In this document: positions 8,720 through 19,059 of the stretch, in pieces
How positions within the stretch are numbered: position 1 is the stretch's first letter
Layout of the letters: each line of letters opens with the position of its first letter
Assembly: GCF_029953265.1 (NCBI RefSeq)
Contig: NZ_JASBAO010000001.1
Location: forward strand, 1,203,501 to 1,267,500
Origin: Commensalibacter oyaizuii
GTDB taxonomy: Bacteria > Pseudomonadota > Alphaproteobacteria > Acetobacterales > Acetobacteraceae
DNA length: 64,000 nt
Reading direction: 5' to 3'
Made by a program: the position numbers and the translations under genes
The notes under the pieces: generated by a model
What the model was told of the DNA's origin: nothing
Databases searched by the model: none
The model's input: only the letters and a program-made list of their open reading frames with translations

Positions 8720-10762
8720 TTAAGAATGCGCACTAATTTGACCCGCCAGCAATTGGCACAAATCGTTATAGGTTTGGCATGCAACCATAAATTCAGATGG
8801 GTCAATCTGAATATGGAAATGATGTTCAAAATCACGTCTTAGATTTAACAAAAGTTCTGAATCCATTTCTCTATTTACTAATTTTTCACGTGTTAGCTCT
8901 TTGACATCTTCATCCCAATCTTTGGTCTCTTGGGCTATCCAGCGCTCAACCTCCACTAAGGCCTCCTCACGTGATAAAGGGGGTGGCAGATCAGGAACGT
9001 CATAATAAAATTTTTGAATAATTGGCAGAGCATCTTCATGCAAAGCTTTACGGGTCCTTGCAATCTGCGCTTTACCACTGGGGGTTTTTAAAACCCCCCC
9101 CGGCCGTGTCAAAACAATCATACGAGGCCAAATGTCATAAGTTTTCGTAATTAATTCGTATACTAATTCAGCAATTGAGTCGTAGCTATCTTGAGGCTTT
9201 TTTATTAATTCGATAATAACAGTAATAGAGGTTATATCCTCTGGATCACTTAAAAAGAACGCTGTCGCATTGGGGCGAATATCTGAACATGCTGCTTCCA
9301 ATGCACCGCTGACATCATCGGGATCATATGTTTTTCCGCGTAATACAATAACATTACTCATTCTGCCCGAGAAGAACAAGTTGTCGCTTAATAAAAAGCC
9401 CAAATCCCCTGTCCGTAAATAATCTCTATCTTCCCCTTTAATTTTTGCATGAAAAACTTCCTCTGTTTCTTCGGGACGGTTAAAATATCCTTTGGCAATA
9501 CTGGGACCAGAAATCCAAATTTCTCCCACACGACCGTTACGTAAGACAGTATGCGTTTCTGGATCAACGATCTTAACCGATTGATCCTCCAAAGAAGAAC
9601 CACAAGAAATCAGCTCTCTACGATCAAATTTGTTAGTGCTGGGCCAGGCAAATCCTGCCATTAACGCATTACGTGAAAAGCTTCTAAATTTAGGAGAAAC
9701 ACGTCTTTGCGTTCTAGTGACAGTCAGCGTGGCCTCGGCTAAACCATATCCAAAAACCAAATGGCGTGCTTTAAATCCAGCAGGGGCGAATTTCTTACAA
9801 AATCGTTTCATAATATCAGCTTGCGCCGTATCAGCACCGTTTAAAGCTATTTCCCAGTTGGATAGATCCAGTTCCTGCATATCTTCCTCTGTCACCTCTC
9901 TTACACATAGATTATAAGCAAAAGTAGGACCACCAGACATACTTGTTTTATATCGCGACATTGCTTTAAGCCAACGAATAGGCTTTTCAATAAAATATTT
10001 AGGTGGCAATAATATACAACGACCACCACATCCAATGGCCAACAATACGCACCCAATCAATCCCATATCATGCGCCAAAGGCAACCAACTTAAACCACTA
10101 TATTCCTCGTCCAAATATTCATAGCTTTTGGCTTGATGGCGTAAATTAAAGATAAGATTTCGATGCGTAAGTTCAATACCTCGCGTATTTTTAGTTGTAC
10201 CAGACGTATATTGTATAAAGGCAACCCCTTGATTCTCTCCTTTAATTGCAACCTTATCTTTGGCATTTAATAAGACCTCCAAAGGGACCCATACAGGTTT
10301 ACAATTTAAATTTTTATGCTCTGATTTATAATCAGCCAATATTTTACGTGGCCCAATAATCAGCCTAGGTTGCGCATCATTGGCCACCATTTCAAAACGT
10401 TCATCACTACGCATTACATCAATATGCACCCCAGAGGCAGGGATCATACCGGCATAAATACACCCAAAAAATGCAGAGATATAATTTAAATCATTATCAC
10501 ATAGCAACAGGACCCGATCCCCTACTTTGCCAAAATGATGTAACCCCGCCGCAATGGTTGCGGCGCGATCATCCAACTGGGAACTCGTCAAATGATCAAC
10601 CGAATTACAATCAGCATCTAGCAAAGTATATAAGACCATGGTCGGTGATACTTTGGCACGATGTTGTAACATATCGACCAGCGTAGCCGTGTGCCAGTCG
10701 ACAATGTTGTACACTTTACATGCCCAATCTTCCTCTATCTCATCTGGAATAATAAGCGCCAT
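8720..10762 (-). CDS. Fatty acyl-AMP ligase with C-terminal acyl carrier domain
   Basis: A 680-residue adenylating enzyme of the FAAL/FadD32 type. It would activate a fatty acid as acyl-AMP and load it on a carrier protein. Core motifs are QYTSGTTKNTRG (ATP loop), YGLAEATLTVTR, YLRTGDLGFL and the A10 lysine K564 (TPSGKAQIART). The last 80 residues form an ACP-like domain with the phosphopantetheine serine S635 in REMDSELLLNLRR, so the enzyme may load its own carrier. Its stop and the neighbouring PKS gene leave only 9 bp between them. In known FAAL-PKS pairs the ligase supplies a fatty acyl starter to the PKS; that role is inferred here. Confidence 0.88.
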   Translation of the reverse strand: MALIIPDEIEEDWACKVYNIVDWHTATLVDMLQHRAKVSPTMVLYTLLDADCNSVDHLTSSQLDDRAATIAAGLHHFGKVGDRVLLLCDNDLNYISAFFGCIYAGMIPASGVHIDVMRSDERFEMVANDAQPRLIIGPRKILADYKSEHKNLNCKPVWVPLEVLLNAKDKVAIKGENQGVAFIQYTSGTTKNTRGIELTHRNLIFNLRHQAKSYEYLDEEYSGLSWLPLAHDMGLIGCVLLAIGCGGRCILLPPKYFIEKPIRWLKAMSRYKTSMSGGPTFAYNLCVREVTEEDMQELDLSNWEIALNGADTAQADIMKRFCKKFAPAGFKARHLVFGYGLAEATLTVTRTQRRVSPKFRSFSRNALMAGFAWPSTNKFDRRELISCGSSLEDQSVKIVDPETHTVLRNGRVGEIWISGPSIAKGYFNRPEETEEVFHAKIKGEDRDYLRTGDLGFLLSDNLFFSGRMSNVIVLRGKTYDPDDVSGALEAACSDIRPNATAFFLSDPEDITSITVIIELIKKPQDSYDSIAELVYELITKTYDIWPRMIVLTRPGGVLKTPSGKAQIARTRKALHEDALPIIQKFYYDVPDLPPPLSREEALVEVERWIAQETKDWDEDVKELTREKLVNREMDSELLLNLRRDFEHHFHIQIDPSEFMVACQTYNDLCQLLAGQISAHS

Positions 10763-10771
10763 TGTCTCTCT

Positions 10772-13700
10772 TTATTCCACTTCTTTCTTTGAAGCATCTT
10801 CAATCATGGGAACCTCTGCATTTGACTGTTCAGCGGTATCATTGTCAGAATCAAGGACCAAAGACTCATTACTTTCAAATGGTACTTTTAACTTTCTTAA
10901 CAATACCTTCCCAACATCTTGCAGATTTTCCTCTTTCATTAATTGTAACAATGAAATTTCACATCCCAAGGTATTACTAATTGCAATTTGCAGTTCAACC
11001 CCAACCAAGGAATCAATCCCAAGTTCAGTCAACCGCGTATTGCCATCAATACTATCTGGTGGGATTTGCAACGTTTTAGTCAGAATATCGATCAAATTTT
11101 TCACCACAAAAGGTAAACGTTCCTCTAATGGCAGAGCATTTAATTGACGCAACGCTTCAGTTTGTTCGTAAGAGGAATTACCAAGGGTTAATAACTCTTG
11201 ATAACGTCCCACTGAACGTGTCATTGGGAACACTCCAAACCATTTCGACCAATCAATATCCAATACACCCACACAAGGTTGATCAAATTTCCAAAGCAAG
11301 GAAATTGTTGCTAAGGCTTCTTTGATCGCAATAGGGGTTACACCAATTGTTTCAAAGTTTTTGGCAGCACGACTATCTTTTTGATACATCGCACCCCCAT
11401 CGATAGCCCCCCATTCAATGGCCAAACCAGGTAATCCCATTTGCTTGCGATATTTAGCCAATGCATCAAGGAAGAAGTTGGCAGAAACATAAGCAGCCTG
11501 TCCAATATTACCCAACAAGTTCGTTGCAGAAGAAAATAAAACAAAGTGATCCAAAGCCATATCTTTGGTTAATTCATGTAAATTCCATGCCCCTTGTGCT
11601 TTTGGCAAAATAACCTTGGCCAAACGATCATTATCAAGATTCTCAATCACGCCATCATCGATAACAGCCGCACAATGGAACACCCCTTTTAAAGGAACTT
11701 CCAATTGAACTGCTTGGTCGAAGACCTCTTTTAAGCTATCGTAATCAACAATGTCCGCCTTCATCTGATGTATTCGAACACCATGAGATTTAAGAATATT
11801 TAATCCCTCTTGAATAGCTTGATCATCCTCTTTTAAGGAGCGACCAACTAGGACCAAGTGTTTAGCACCAAGGGATACTAACCATTTTATTAGTTGTAAG
11901 CCCATCCCTCCATAAGCACCTGTAATCAGATAAGCAGCATCATTCCGAACCGTTGGTATTTCTTTTGGCAACGGATTGACCATCAAATCTGTCGTGTCAG
12001 AAAAATCAATAACAACCTTACCAATATGCTGTGCGGATGCCAGCAATCTGAATGCTTCTGTTGATTTAGCTACTGGCATCACCGTACAAGGCGGCATAAT
12101 AATTTCACGGTTCATGACATGTCGGGTAACCGTAGCCAAGATACGAATAATTTCTTGGGGACGTTGTGCCAACATGCGGTCACAATCCATAGAACGGAAC
12201 GTAATATTTTCGTTAAAGGCCTGCATTGGCAGCCATTTGCCTTCAACAATATCGCGTTTACCCACTTCAAAGAAATATCCAAAAGGTGCCACCAAATCCA
12301 AACTATGTTGTAACGCTTCCCCTGCCAAAGAGTTCAATACAATATCGACTCCTTTGCCATTGGTTACTTCTTTAACCCCGTCAACAAATTCAAGGCTACG
12401 GGAATTCCAAACATGTTCACACCCAATATCACGCAAATATTGACGTTTTTCTTCATTCCCTGCGGTGGCAAAAATGCGGGCTTTCCTCATTTTCGCAATC
12501 GAAATTGCAGCCAGACCCAAGCCGCCAGAACCGGCATGAACCAAAATCGTTTGCCCTTCCTGAATGTCGGCCACATCAATTAAAATATGATATGCAGTCG
12601 CATATACCGTTGGCATGGTTGATGCTTCTGCATCGGGGATTTCAAAAACCAATTCTTTACGAACACGTTCGATATCTTCTTCGGACAGATTGTAGCGATG
12701 TGCCTCACGAATGGTGGAATTTTTGTCCAAATGCATTGCGTAAGACGTTTCAACAGAAAGCGTTACGTGAGATGCCAAACAGTTTTTGGTGGAGATAATA
12801 ACGCGATCCCCAACACGATATCCTGCCTCTTCCGCCCCTTCACCAACAGCAACAATTCGAGTTGCTGCTTCCATACCCAAACCGTCTTGGTGGAAGGTGC
12901 CTTTTACAACCGCACGTGGCAATAACCCCATCACTTTTAGCAGATCTTTAAAGTTCAAAGAAGAAGTAACAACTTCTACTTCAATATGACCTGGGGGTGG
13001 TTTTTGACGTTCAAAGGTATCATAATGAATCTGATCCAACATTCCTGAACGACCAGGCATTAATCGATATCCAATATTCTTGTCTTGAATATCAGCAAAA
13101 GGAATTGGCTTAATTTCATCCTGATTTTTATAAGGAACCAAACGAGAAACAAAGCGTTGATCTTTTCTTAAGGCAACATCATCTTCAACATCGTCTGATA
13201 AAATTTCAGCTGCCAAGACAGGAATTTCCGTAACCGTTGCATCTCCATCGATATCCACCATTTTTAGCTTTAACTCTGGGCGTTCAAGTGAGAACACACG
13301 AACAAATCCACGTAAAGAAGCTTGATTTAAATGAGTAATATTTTCATCATCCAGAACTTTTTCAGCCCCGTTGGTGATAATGATACAACGTAAATTGTCG
13401 GTAATATCTTTATCTTCTAGTGCTGGCAGACCTTTGGATAAACATAGTAATTCTTGTACTAGTGTTAATCCAGTAACGTCTTTCTCACTGTCGGAACCGT
13501 CATGCAAATAGACCAACGCACGACATTTTTGAAGCCCTACGAATTCGAAGAATGCTCTATAATCTTCTTCATTTCCTTGACGAATGTTAAAGATATAATC
13601 TGATTCCTGACCAGATTTTTCCCCTAATTTCCCTTGGAAAATTGTCAGACCTTGGGATTCCAATTCAGCAATTAATGGAGGTGCTATCACATCATTGTCG

Positions 13701-16700
13701 GTAATTACGGCAATATTGGCAATTTCGCCTAATAATGGGGTAACCTCGGCACTTTTCCATTCATAACGATACAACCAACGTCCACGTTTAGCTTCTTTTT
13801 GCTTTTCATTGGCTAATTCTTTGACGGTCAACCCTTTGACCTTAACGACAGGTTCACCTTTTAAATTATATAAGTAAATGTCCCCAATAAATAGATCATC
13901 ATCTTTTCTGACATTGCACCCATAAGCATAAAGTTCCCCTTCATGTTTGCCATAGTACATGACCCGCTCAATTCCAACTGGTACAAATGTTGTATCAGCA
14001 ACCTGTTGCTCTTGTGCGCCAAGCAATCCAAACAGCTGAAACGCACCATCTAACAAGGTTGGGTGGATGTAATAATCATTAATCGTGTCTTGTTCAGATT
14101 CAGCAATCTTTAAATGCGCAAGGGCAACCCCATCACCGCGATATAATTTTTGGATGGTTTGAAAGGCTGGACCATATTGCAAACCATGCTCGCTTAACTG
14201 ACTGTAATAAAATTCAACGTCGACTTCATCAGTGATACGGGCTTTCAAAGCATCCAGATCTTCGTTAACATCCCCACCCCATGGCGAAGTACGACGCAAC
14301 AAGGCGCTGGCATATAAGTCCCAGTTCGGAGAATCATTTTCCGTACGTCCATAAACCAATAGACGTCCTGTTAACTCATCTACGCTCCAAGTCATATAGG
14401 GATAAAAATGACCATCAATGACCATCGCTTTTTTAAGTTGCAAGTCTTCGACAATCGTGGGTTCTTGCATCTCTTTTGGTGCATTTATTGCTAATTGCGC
14501 ATGCGCTGCAATGGCTGCCTCAACATAAGCAGCACCAGGCAGCACCATCATCCCTTCAATTTTATGATCGGGTAACCAAGGCAAGAAATTAACATTTAAT
14601 TCCGATAACCAACCCCGTGATGCAGACCAATCCACATCCCCCAATACTGGATTTAACCTTAAGGCCATACGTCTTTGGTTAGAATGTTTACTTTCACCAA
14701 AATAAGCCTCTCTTGCCCAGCGATAAAATGGCAAATCAACGCGTTTACCACCACTGATTTTATTCCAATCCAGATCCAAACCAACAGCAGATAAACAAGC
14801 CAAAGACTTGACCAATGCTTTTTCTTCTGGTTCGGAACGATGCAGAGTATAAGCAGTGCCAACAGAAATATTTAATGTTGCAGCACATTCTTTCACCGAT
14901 GCGGATAAAACTGGATGGGGCCCTATTTCTAAAAATAAAGAATAAGAATCATGCATCATGTTTGAAACGGCTTCAGCAAATAAAACCGTTTGACGTAAGT
15001 TCCGATACCAGTAATTTGCATCATGAAAGAACGTATCATCACAAATATGCCCAGTAACAGATGAATAAAGCGGGATTTTGGGCATTTGTGGTTGAATGTT
15101 TTTAACCGCTTCCTCAAATTGATCACGAATTTCGGTCATAATTGGATTATGATAGGCCAATTCAACTTTTAGAAAACGGTTAAATTCTGAACGTTTCTCA
15201 AGTTCAGCAGCAATTTTTTCAAGATTTTCTTTGGTCCCAGAAAGGGTAAAAGAACGTGGGCTATTGATTGCCGCAACGGCAACATCGCCTTCGTAATCTT
15301 TAATTAAATCCGCAGCTGCTGAAGGAGGCATACCCACAGCCAACATTGATCCACGACCAGCAAAAGTTTGTTGCAAACGACTGCGATGATAAATCACTGT
15401 TGTCGCGTCTTTTATGCTTAATGCCCCAGCAACATAAGCAGCAGCAGCCTCACCAACGCTATGTCCAACGATTGCAGCAGGGCGAATATTATAAAGTTTT
15501 AGTGCCTCTGCCAAACAAACTTGGATTGTAAAAATTGCAGGCTGGGCAACAGCAGTTTCATGAATACGGGATTCTGCTTCGGCTTTCTGCATTTCTGCCA
15601 ACACAGACCATCCAGACAGTTCTTTGAAGTAATGGTCTATTTCTTTAGCAATTGCTAAACATTCTGCAGGACCATGTTTTAACAACCATTGTCCCATGCC
15701 CCACCATTGAGGACCCATGCCTGAAAAAACAAAAGCAGGCTGTGTCTGTGTTTTAATTTGTTGTTGCCCAACGATTACGTCGGGATTAGGTTTATCTTGA
15801 GCAAAATCTTCTAGTTTTTGAGCGATTTCGGCTTTACTTTTACCAAAAGCAACTAAGTGCCTTTGGAAAAAAGAACGATATTTACCAACAGAATAACAAA
15901 TATCCCCCAGTGATGGTCCATTTTCCTGTCTTAAAAACTCAGCATAAGCTTCTGCCATTAACTTTAACGAAGGTTGTTGTTTGGTCGACAGCGATAAAAT
16001 ATACTGATCAGAAGGCAGATTTACATAATCAGAAGAAATTTCTGGCGTAGATTCTTCTATACGGGGGGCACGTAAAATGGCGTTTGCATTAGATCCACCA
16101 TATCCAAAAGAATTAACCGCAACGTATAAATCTTTTGCCGTCGTTGTTAACGGAACGGTTTCATCTTGTACTAATCGTAAATTCATCTCGTCAAAGGGAA
16201 TACTAGGATTAGGTTCTTTTAAATTAGCTTGAGGGGGAACAGCTTTGTGTTCTAGGCACAAACAGGCCTTAATCAGCCCTGCCACCCCTGCCGCAGCCTC
16301 TAGATGCCCAATATTAGCCTTTACCGATCCAATAATAACAGGGTCTTGCTTTGTGCGACTTTTACCAATTGTGTTTGAAATTGCTTGGGCCTCTAGTGGA
16401 TCACCAACAGGCGTTCCTGTACCATGAGCTTCAACATAAGCAATATCTTTTAGATTAATCCCTGCTTGTTCAGCAACACTGCGGATTAATTTTTCTTGTG
16501 CAACAGCACTAGGAACCGTAATTCCTTCATTATGACCATCTTGGTTAATACCAATACCACTAATCACCGCGTGGATTTTATCACCGTCTTGTACTGCATC
16601 TTCTAAACGTTTTAAAAGAATAATACCACATCCCTCACCACGACCATATCCATCAGCAGCAGCATCGAAGCTTTTACTTTTACCATCTTCAGCCATAAAA

Positions 16701-17389
16701 CGTGCTTTGGCAACCAATGCACCAGATTGGGGAATCAACATAATATTGATGCCCCCAGCCATTGCCATATCACTGTCACCATTTCTAAGGCTTTGGCAAG
16801 CCAAGTGAATAGCTGTTAAGGAAGATGAACAAGCCGTATCCAGCGCCAAAGATGGGCCACAAAAATCAAAGAAATAAGATAACCGTGCGGAAATCATGGT
16901 TGTCGATGCAGTCGTGGCCAAGAAATTTGTTTCAACGTTCCCCTCACTGGCATAAGGGCTGGATTGCATAATCAGCCAATCGGTTGCAAAAATCCCAACG
17001 AACACCCCTACCTTTTTACCCGCATATTTAGCAGCGACCAATCCCCCTTCTTCCATTGCCTCCCAGGCGACTTCTAGCAAAATACGTTGTTGAGGATCAC
17101 ATTGCACTGCTTCTTTGGGTGACATTCCAAAAAATAAGGGCTCGAATTCATCAATAGGCTGCGTTAAAAAACTCCCATTCATGAAAAAGCTTTTGGCGAT
17201 AGTGGCATTATCTTTATCGTAAACAGCCCTCCAATTCCAACGCGAAGGCAAAATAGGACTAACAGTTTCTTTTTTCCCGCAAATGGCGGTCCAAAAACTA
17301 TCTAAATCGACAATGCCACCAGGGAATCTACACCCAATACCAATAATAGCAATTTCACCAGAATATTTCTTATTATCTAACACTTGCAT
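10772..17389 (-). CDS. Highly reducing type I polyketide synthase (KS-AT-DH-ER-KR-ACP)
   Basis: A 2205-residue single-module PKS with all reductive domains. KS at about 10-430 has the triad C187 (DTACSSSL), H322 (EAHGTGT) and H362 (NIGHLEAA). AT at about 550-860 has S644 in GHSVGE. DH at about 915-1190 has H942 in HKIEGMMVLP and D1114 in HPTLLDGAF. ER at about 1440-1790 has AGSGGLGLAA, KR at about 1815-2000 has TGAYGGMG, and ACP has S2127 in LGIDSLVG. No methyltransferase, thioesterase or terminal reductase domain is visible. The AT substrate motif reads LAYH, neither clearly malonyl nor methylmalonyl type. With full reduction each cycle would yield saturated, lipid-like chains, probably iteratively. 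It lies between an AMP-ligase homologue and a FAAL. Confidence 0.93.
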   Translation of the reverse strand: MQVLDNKKYSGEIAIIGIGCRFPGGIVDLDSFWTAICGKKETVSPILPSRWNWRAVYDKDNATIAKSFFMNGSFLTQPIDEFEPLFFGMSPKEAVQCDPQQRILLEVAWEAMEEGGLVAAKYAGKKVGVFVGIFATDWLIMQSSPYASEGNVETNFLATTASTTMISARLSYFFDFCGPSLALDTACSSSLTAIHLACQSLRNGDSDMAMAGGINIMLIPQSGALVAKARFMAEDGKSKSFDAAADGYGRGEGCGIILLKRLEDAVQDGDKIHAVISGIGINQDGHNEGITVPSAVAQEKLIRSVAEQAGINLKDIAYVEAHGTGTPVGDPLEAQAISNTIGKSRTKQDPVIIGSVKANIGHLEAAAGVAGLIKACLCLEHKAVPPQANLKEPNPSIPFDEMNLRLVQDETVPLTTTAKDLYVAVNSFGYGGSNANAILRAPRIEESTPEISSDYVNLPSDQYILSLSTKQQPSLKLMAEAYAEFLRQENGPSLGDICYSVGKYRSFFQRHLVAFGKSKAEIAQKLEDFAQDKPNPDVIVGQQQIKTQTQPAFVFSGMGPQWWGMGQWLLKHGPAECLAIAKEIDHYFKELSGWSVLAEMQKAEAESRIHETAVAQPAIFTIQVCLAEALKLYNIRPAAIVGHSVGEAAAAYVAGALSIKDATTVIYHRSRLQQTFAGRGSMLAVGMPPSAAADLIKDYEGDVAVAAINSPRSFTLSGTKENLEKIAAELEKRSEFNRFLKVELAYHNPIMTEIRDQFEEAVKNIQPQMPKIPLYSSVTGHICDDTFFHDANYWYRNLRQTVLFAEAVSNMMHDSYSLFLEIGPHPVLSASVKECAATLNISVGTAYTLHRSEPEEKALVKSLACLSAVGLDLDWNKISGGKRVDLPFYRWAREAYFGESKHSNQRRMALRLNPVLGDVDWSASRGWLSELNVNFLPWLPDHKIEGMMVLPGAAYVEAAIAAHAQLAINAPKEMQEPTIVEDLQLKKAMVIDGHFYPYMTWSVDELTGRLLVYGRTENDSPNWDLYASALLRRTSPWGGDVNEDLDALKARITDEVDVEFYYSQLSEHGLQYGPAFQTIQKLYRGDGVALAHLKIAESEQDTINDYYIHPTLLDGAFQLFGLLGAQEQQVADTTFVPVGIERVMYYGKHEGELYAYGCNVRKDDDLFIGDIYLYNLKGEPVVKVKGLTVKELANEKQKEAKRGRWLYRYEWKSAEVTPLLGEIANIAVITDNDVIAPPLIAELESQGLTIFQGKLGEKSGQESDYIFNIRQGNEEDYRAFFEFVGLQKCRALVYLHDGSDSEKDVTGLTLVQELLCLSKGLPALEDKDITDNLRCIIITNGAEKVLDDENITHLNQASLRGFVRVFSLERPELKLKMVDIDGDATVTEIPVLAAEILSDDVEDDVALRKDQRFVSRLVPYKNQDEIKPIPFADIQDKNIGYRLMPGRSGMLDQIHYDTFERQKPPPGHIEVEVVTSSLNFKDLLKVMGLLPRAVVKGTFHQDGLGMEAATRIVAVGEGAEEAGYRVGDRVIISTKNCLASHVTLSVETSYAMHLDKNSTIREAHRYNLSEEDIERVRKELVFEIPDAEASTMPTVYATAYHILIDVADIQEGQTILVHAGSGGLGLAAISIAKMRKARIFATAGNEEKRQYLRDIGCEHVWNSRSLEFVDGVKEVTNGKGVDIVLNSLAGEALQHSLDLVAPFGYFFEVGKRDIVEGKWLPMQAFNENITFRSMDCDRMLAQRPQEIIRILATVTRHVMNREIIMPPCTVMPVAKSTEAFRLLASAQHIGKVVIDFSDTTDLMVNPLPKEIPTVRNDAAYLITGAYGGMGLQLIKWLVSLGAKHLVLVGRSLKEDDQAIQEGLNILKSHGVRIHQMKADIVDYDSLKEVFDQAVQLEVPLKGVFHCAAVIDDGVIENLDNDRLAKVILPKAQGAWNLHELTKDMALDHFVLFSSATNLLGNIGQAAYVSANFFLDALAKYRKQMGLPGLAIEWGAIDGGAMYQKDSRAAKNFETIGVTPIAIKEALATISLLWKFDQPCVGVLDIDWSKWFGVFPMTRSVGRYQELLTLGNSSYEQTEALRQLNALPLEERLPFVVKNLIDILTKTLQIPPDSIDGNTRLTELGIDSLVGVELQIAISNTLGCEISLLQLMKEENLQDVGKVLLRKLKVPFESNESLVLDSDNDTAEQSNAEVPMIEDASKKEVE

Positions 17390-17467
17390 GAATCTCTCTA
17401 AAACATAATTTATGCTGGGCTTGCACGTCGCTAAACCACTTGCATCCTAATTATTGGACAACCTTAA

Positions 17468-18952
17468 TTAATTTTTTTTATTTGCTGCTGAATATTGTTG
17501 CACGGCAACCAAACTTAACTGATACCTTAATACTCGATCTACCGTATCCCTCGGGATATAATCCACCCACATTGCGCGAACATTAGGCAAATTATGAAAT
17601 TCGGACTGTAAGGCTTCACTGACCTTATCAACGTCAAAATTTGCATCGCGAACAATCGCCACCCACGGCTCTTGGATACCATCATGATCTGGCATGGAAA
17701 ATAATGCCGCATCTTTTACCCCTGGAACAGCCTGAATGATCCGATCAATCTTGTGAGCATAGAATTTATCACCACCAAAATTATACAATTCATCGGCACG
17801 TCCAAAGATACGCAAGCACCCTCTTTCATCCAAGATCCCTAAATCACCTGGGAAAAACCAACCATCCCTAAATTGCTTACGTGTTGCTTCTTCATCATGG
17901 TAAAAGCCATTTACCAATTCAGAACTTCGAATACAGATGTTACCAATCTCACCAAAAGGTAAATCGTGTCCTTCGTCATCAACAATACGTAAGTCAACCC
18001 AAGGTAATACCCAACCTGCCATATCATCATGCGACATTTGTTCAACACGCGCTCCAGCAACAATGCCACACTCACTGGTTACGTATAGAACACGCATATG
18101 TTTGGTTAATTTTTGGCGAACCTCTTCACGTAATGCATTAGAAAAATATCCTGCAGAGACAATTAATCTTAACCCACTAACAGGAGGGACATCAGTTGGA
18201 AGATTGTTAACAATTGCCTGCAATTGCGAAGGAGAAATAATCATTAAGGAAGGTTTTAACATTGCAATTGCAGCTGGGTATTGTTCTCGGTCCACCATGA
18301 TCACAGAACCACAAACATACCAAATACTGACTGCAGACAAAAATCCATGTATGCTACCAAACCCAAGGGTTGGTAATAAACAATGATATCGTGCTGCGTC
18401 CTCTGTCTCTGCCCACTCAATATATTCTTGATGTGCCAATCGAATAACAGAAGCCTCAATCATTGAAGCTGTGAAATCAACTCGATGCTTATCTTCAGAT
18501 GTCCCTGATGCTATTGCTACACGAACAATTCGATTTTTGTCCAATATTAACCGTATAGGTTTAACTTCTGGACCTTTGATAACCTCAGAATACCATTCGA
18601 GATCTAACACCAAAACTTGTGCCTGTGTCTCAACATCAAACAAGGCATCGCTAATAATCAAATCTGGTTTTAAAACAGCAACTTCTTTTGCTGCAACAAA
18701 ACTATCATCAGAAACAGAGGCTGTTGCAACACCGATACGACTTAACGCCATTAAAAACATCCAATGCGGATGAATCTGTTGATAAGAAACAGCCACAATT
18801 TTAGGTAGTGGATTAAGCTTATCTAACAAAGCCTGTGCTAATCGGTTAATATCAGCATCCATTTTCGAAAACGTCACAGAACCATCAAATGAAAGCAAAG
18901 CAACCTTTTCGGGTGCTATTCTTGCTACATGTTCTATAAACCGATCATACAT
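17468..18952 (-). CDS. AMP-binding (acyl-CoA synthetase-like) protein with altered catalytic lysine
   Basis: A 494-residue member of the ANL adenylating superfamily. The P-loop is reduced to AIASGTSEDKH and the usual YGxTE is VTSECGI, but the hinge region (WFFPGDLGILDERGCLRIFGRADELYN) is well kept. At the A10 position, where the family has GK in NGKVLRREL, this protein has PRDTVDRVLRYQL, so the lysine needed for adenylation appears replaced by R473. It may be a specialised or impaired ligase. It lies 78 bp upstream of the PKS gene on the same strand, so it probably serves the same pathway. It is preceded by a strong terminator and needs its own promoter nearby. Confidence 0.75.
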   Translation of the reverse strand: MYDRFIEHVARIAPEKVALLSFDGSVTFSKMDADINRLAQALLDKLNPLPKIVAVSYQQIHPHWMFLMALSRIGVATASVSDDSFVAAKEVAVLKPDLIISDALFDVETQAQVLVLDLEWYSEVIKGPEVKPIRLILDKNRIVRVAIASGTSEDKHRVDFTASMIEASVIRLAHQEYIEWAETEDAARYHCLLPTLGFGSIHGFLSAVSIWYVCGSVIMVDREQYPAAIAMLKPSLMIISPSQLQAIVNNLPTDVPPVSGLRLIVSAGYFSNALREEVRQKLTKHMRVLYVTSECGIVAGARVEQMSHDDMAGWVLPWVDLRIVDDEGHDLPFGEIGNICIRSSELVNGFYHDEEATRKQFRDGWFFPGDLGILDERGCLRIFGRADELYNFGGDKFYAHKIDRIIQAVPGVKDAALFSMPDHDGIQEPWVAIVRDANFDVDKVSEALQSEFHNLPNVRAMWVDYIPRDTVDRVLRYQLSLVAVQQYSAANKKN

Positions 18953-18977
18953 AAATCGATCTCCACCTTGTAAAATA

Positions 18978-19015
18978 AAACTTTCCTTCTCTTTATATAT
19001 AGAGAAGGAAAGTTT
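18978..19015. terminator. Rho-independent terminator after the 1498-residue Hint protein
   Basis: Perfect 15-bp inverted repeat AAACTTTCCTTCTCT / AGAGAAGGAAAGTTT with an 8-nt AT loop, followed on the minus strand by a T-rich tract. It lies 45 bp beyond the Hint protein stop and 26 bp before the AMP-ligase start, separating that gene from the downstream PKS block. Confidence 0.88.
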
Positions 19016-19059
19016 ATTTTTTATAGGGTTACACTATTATTTTGAAAAAATAATTGGAA

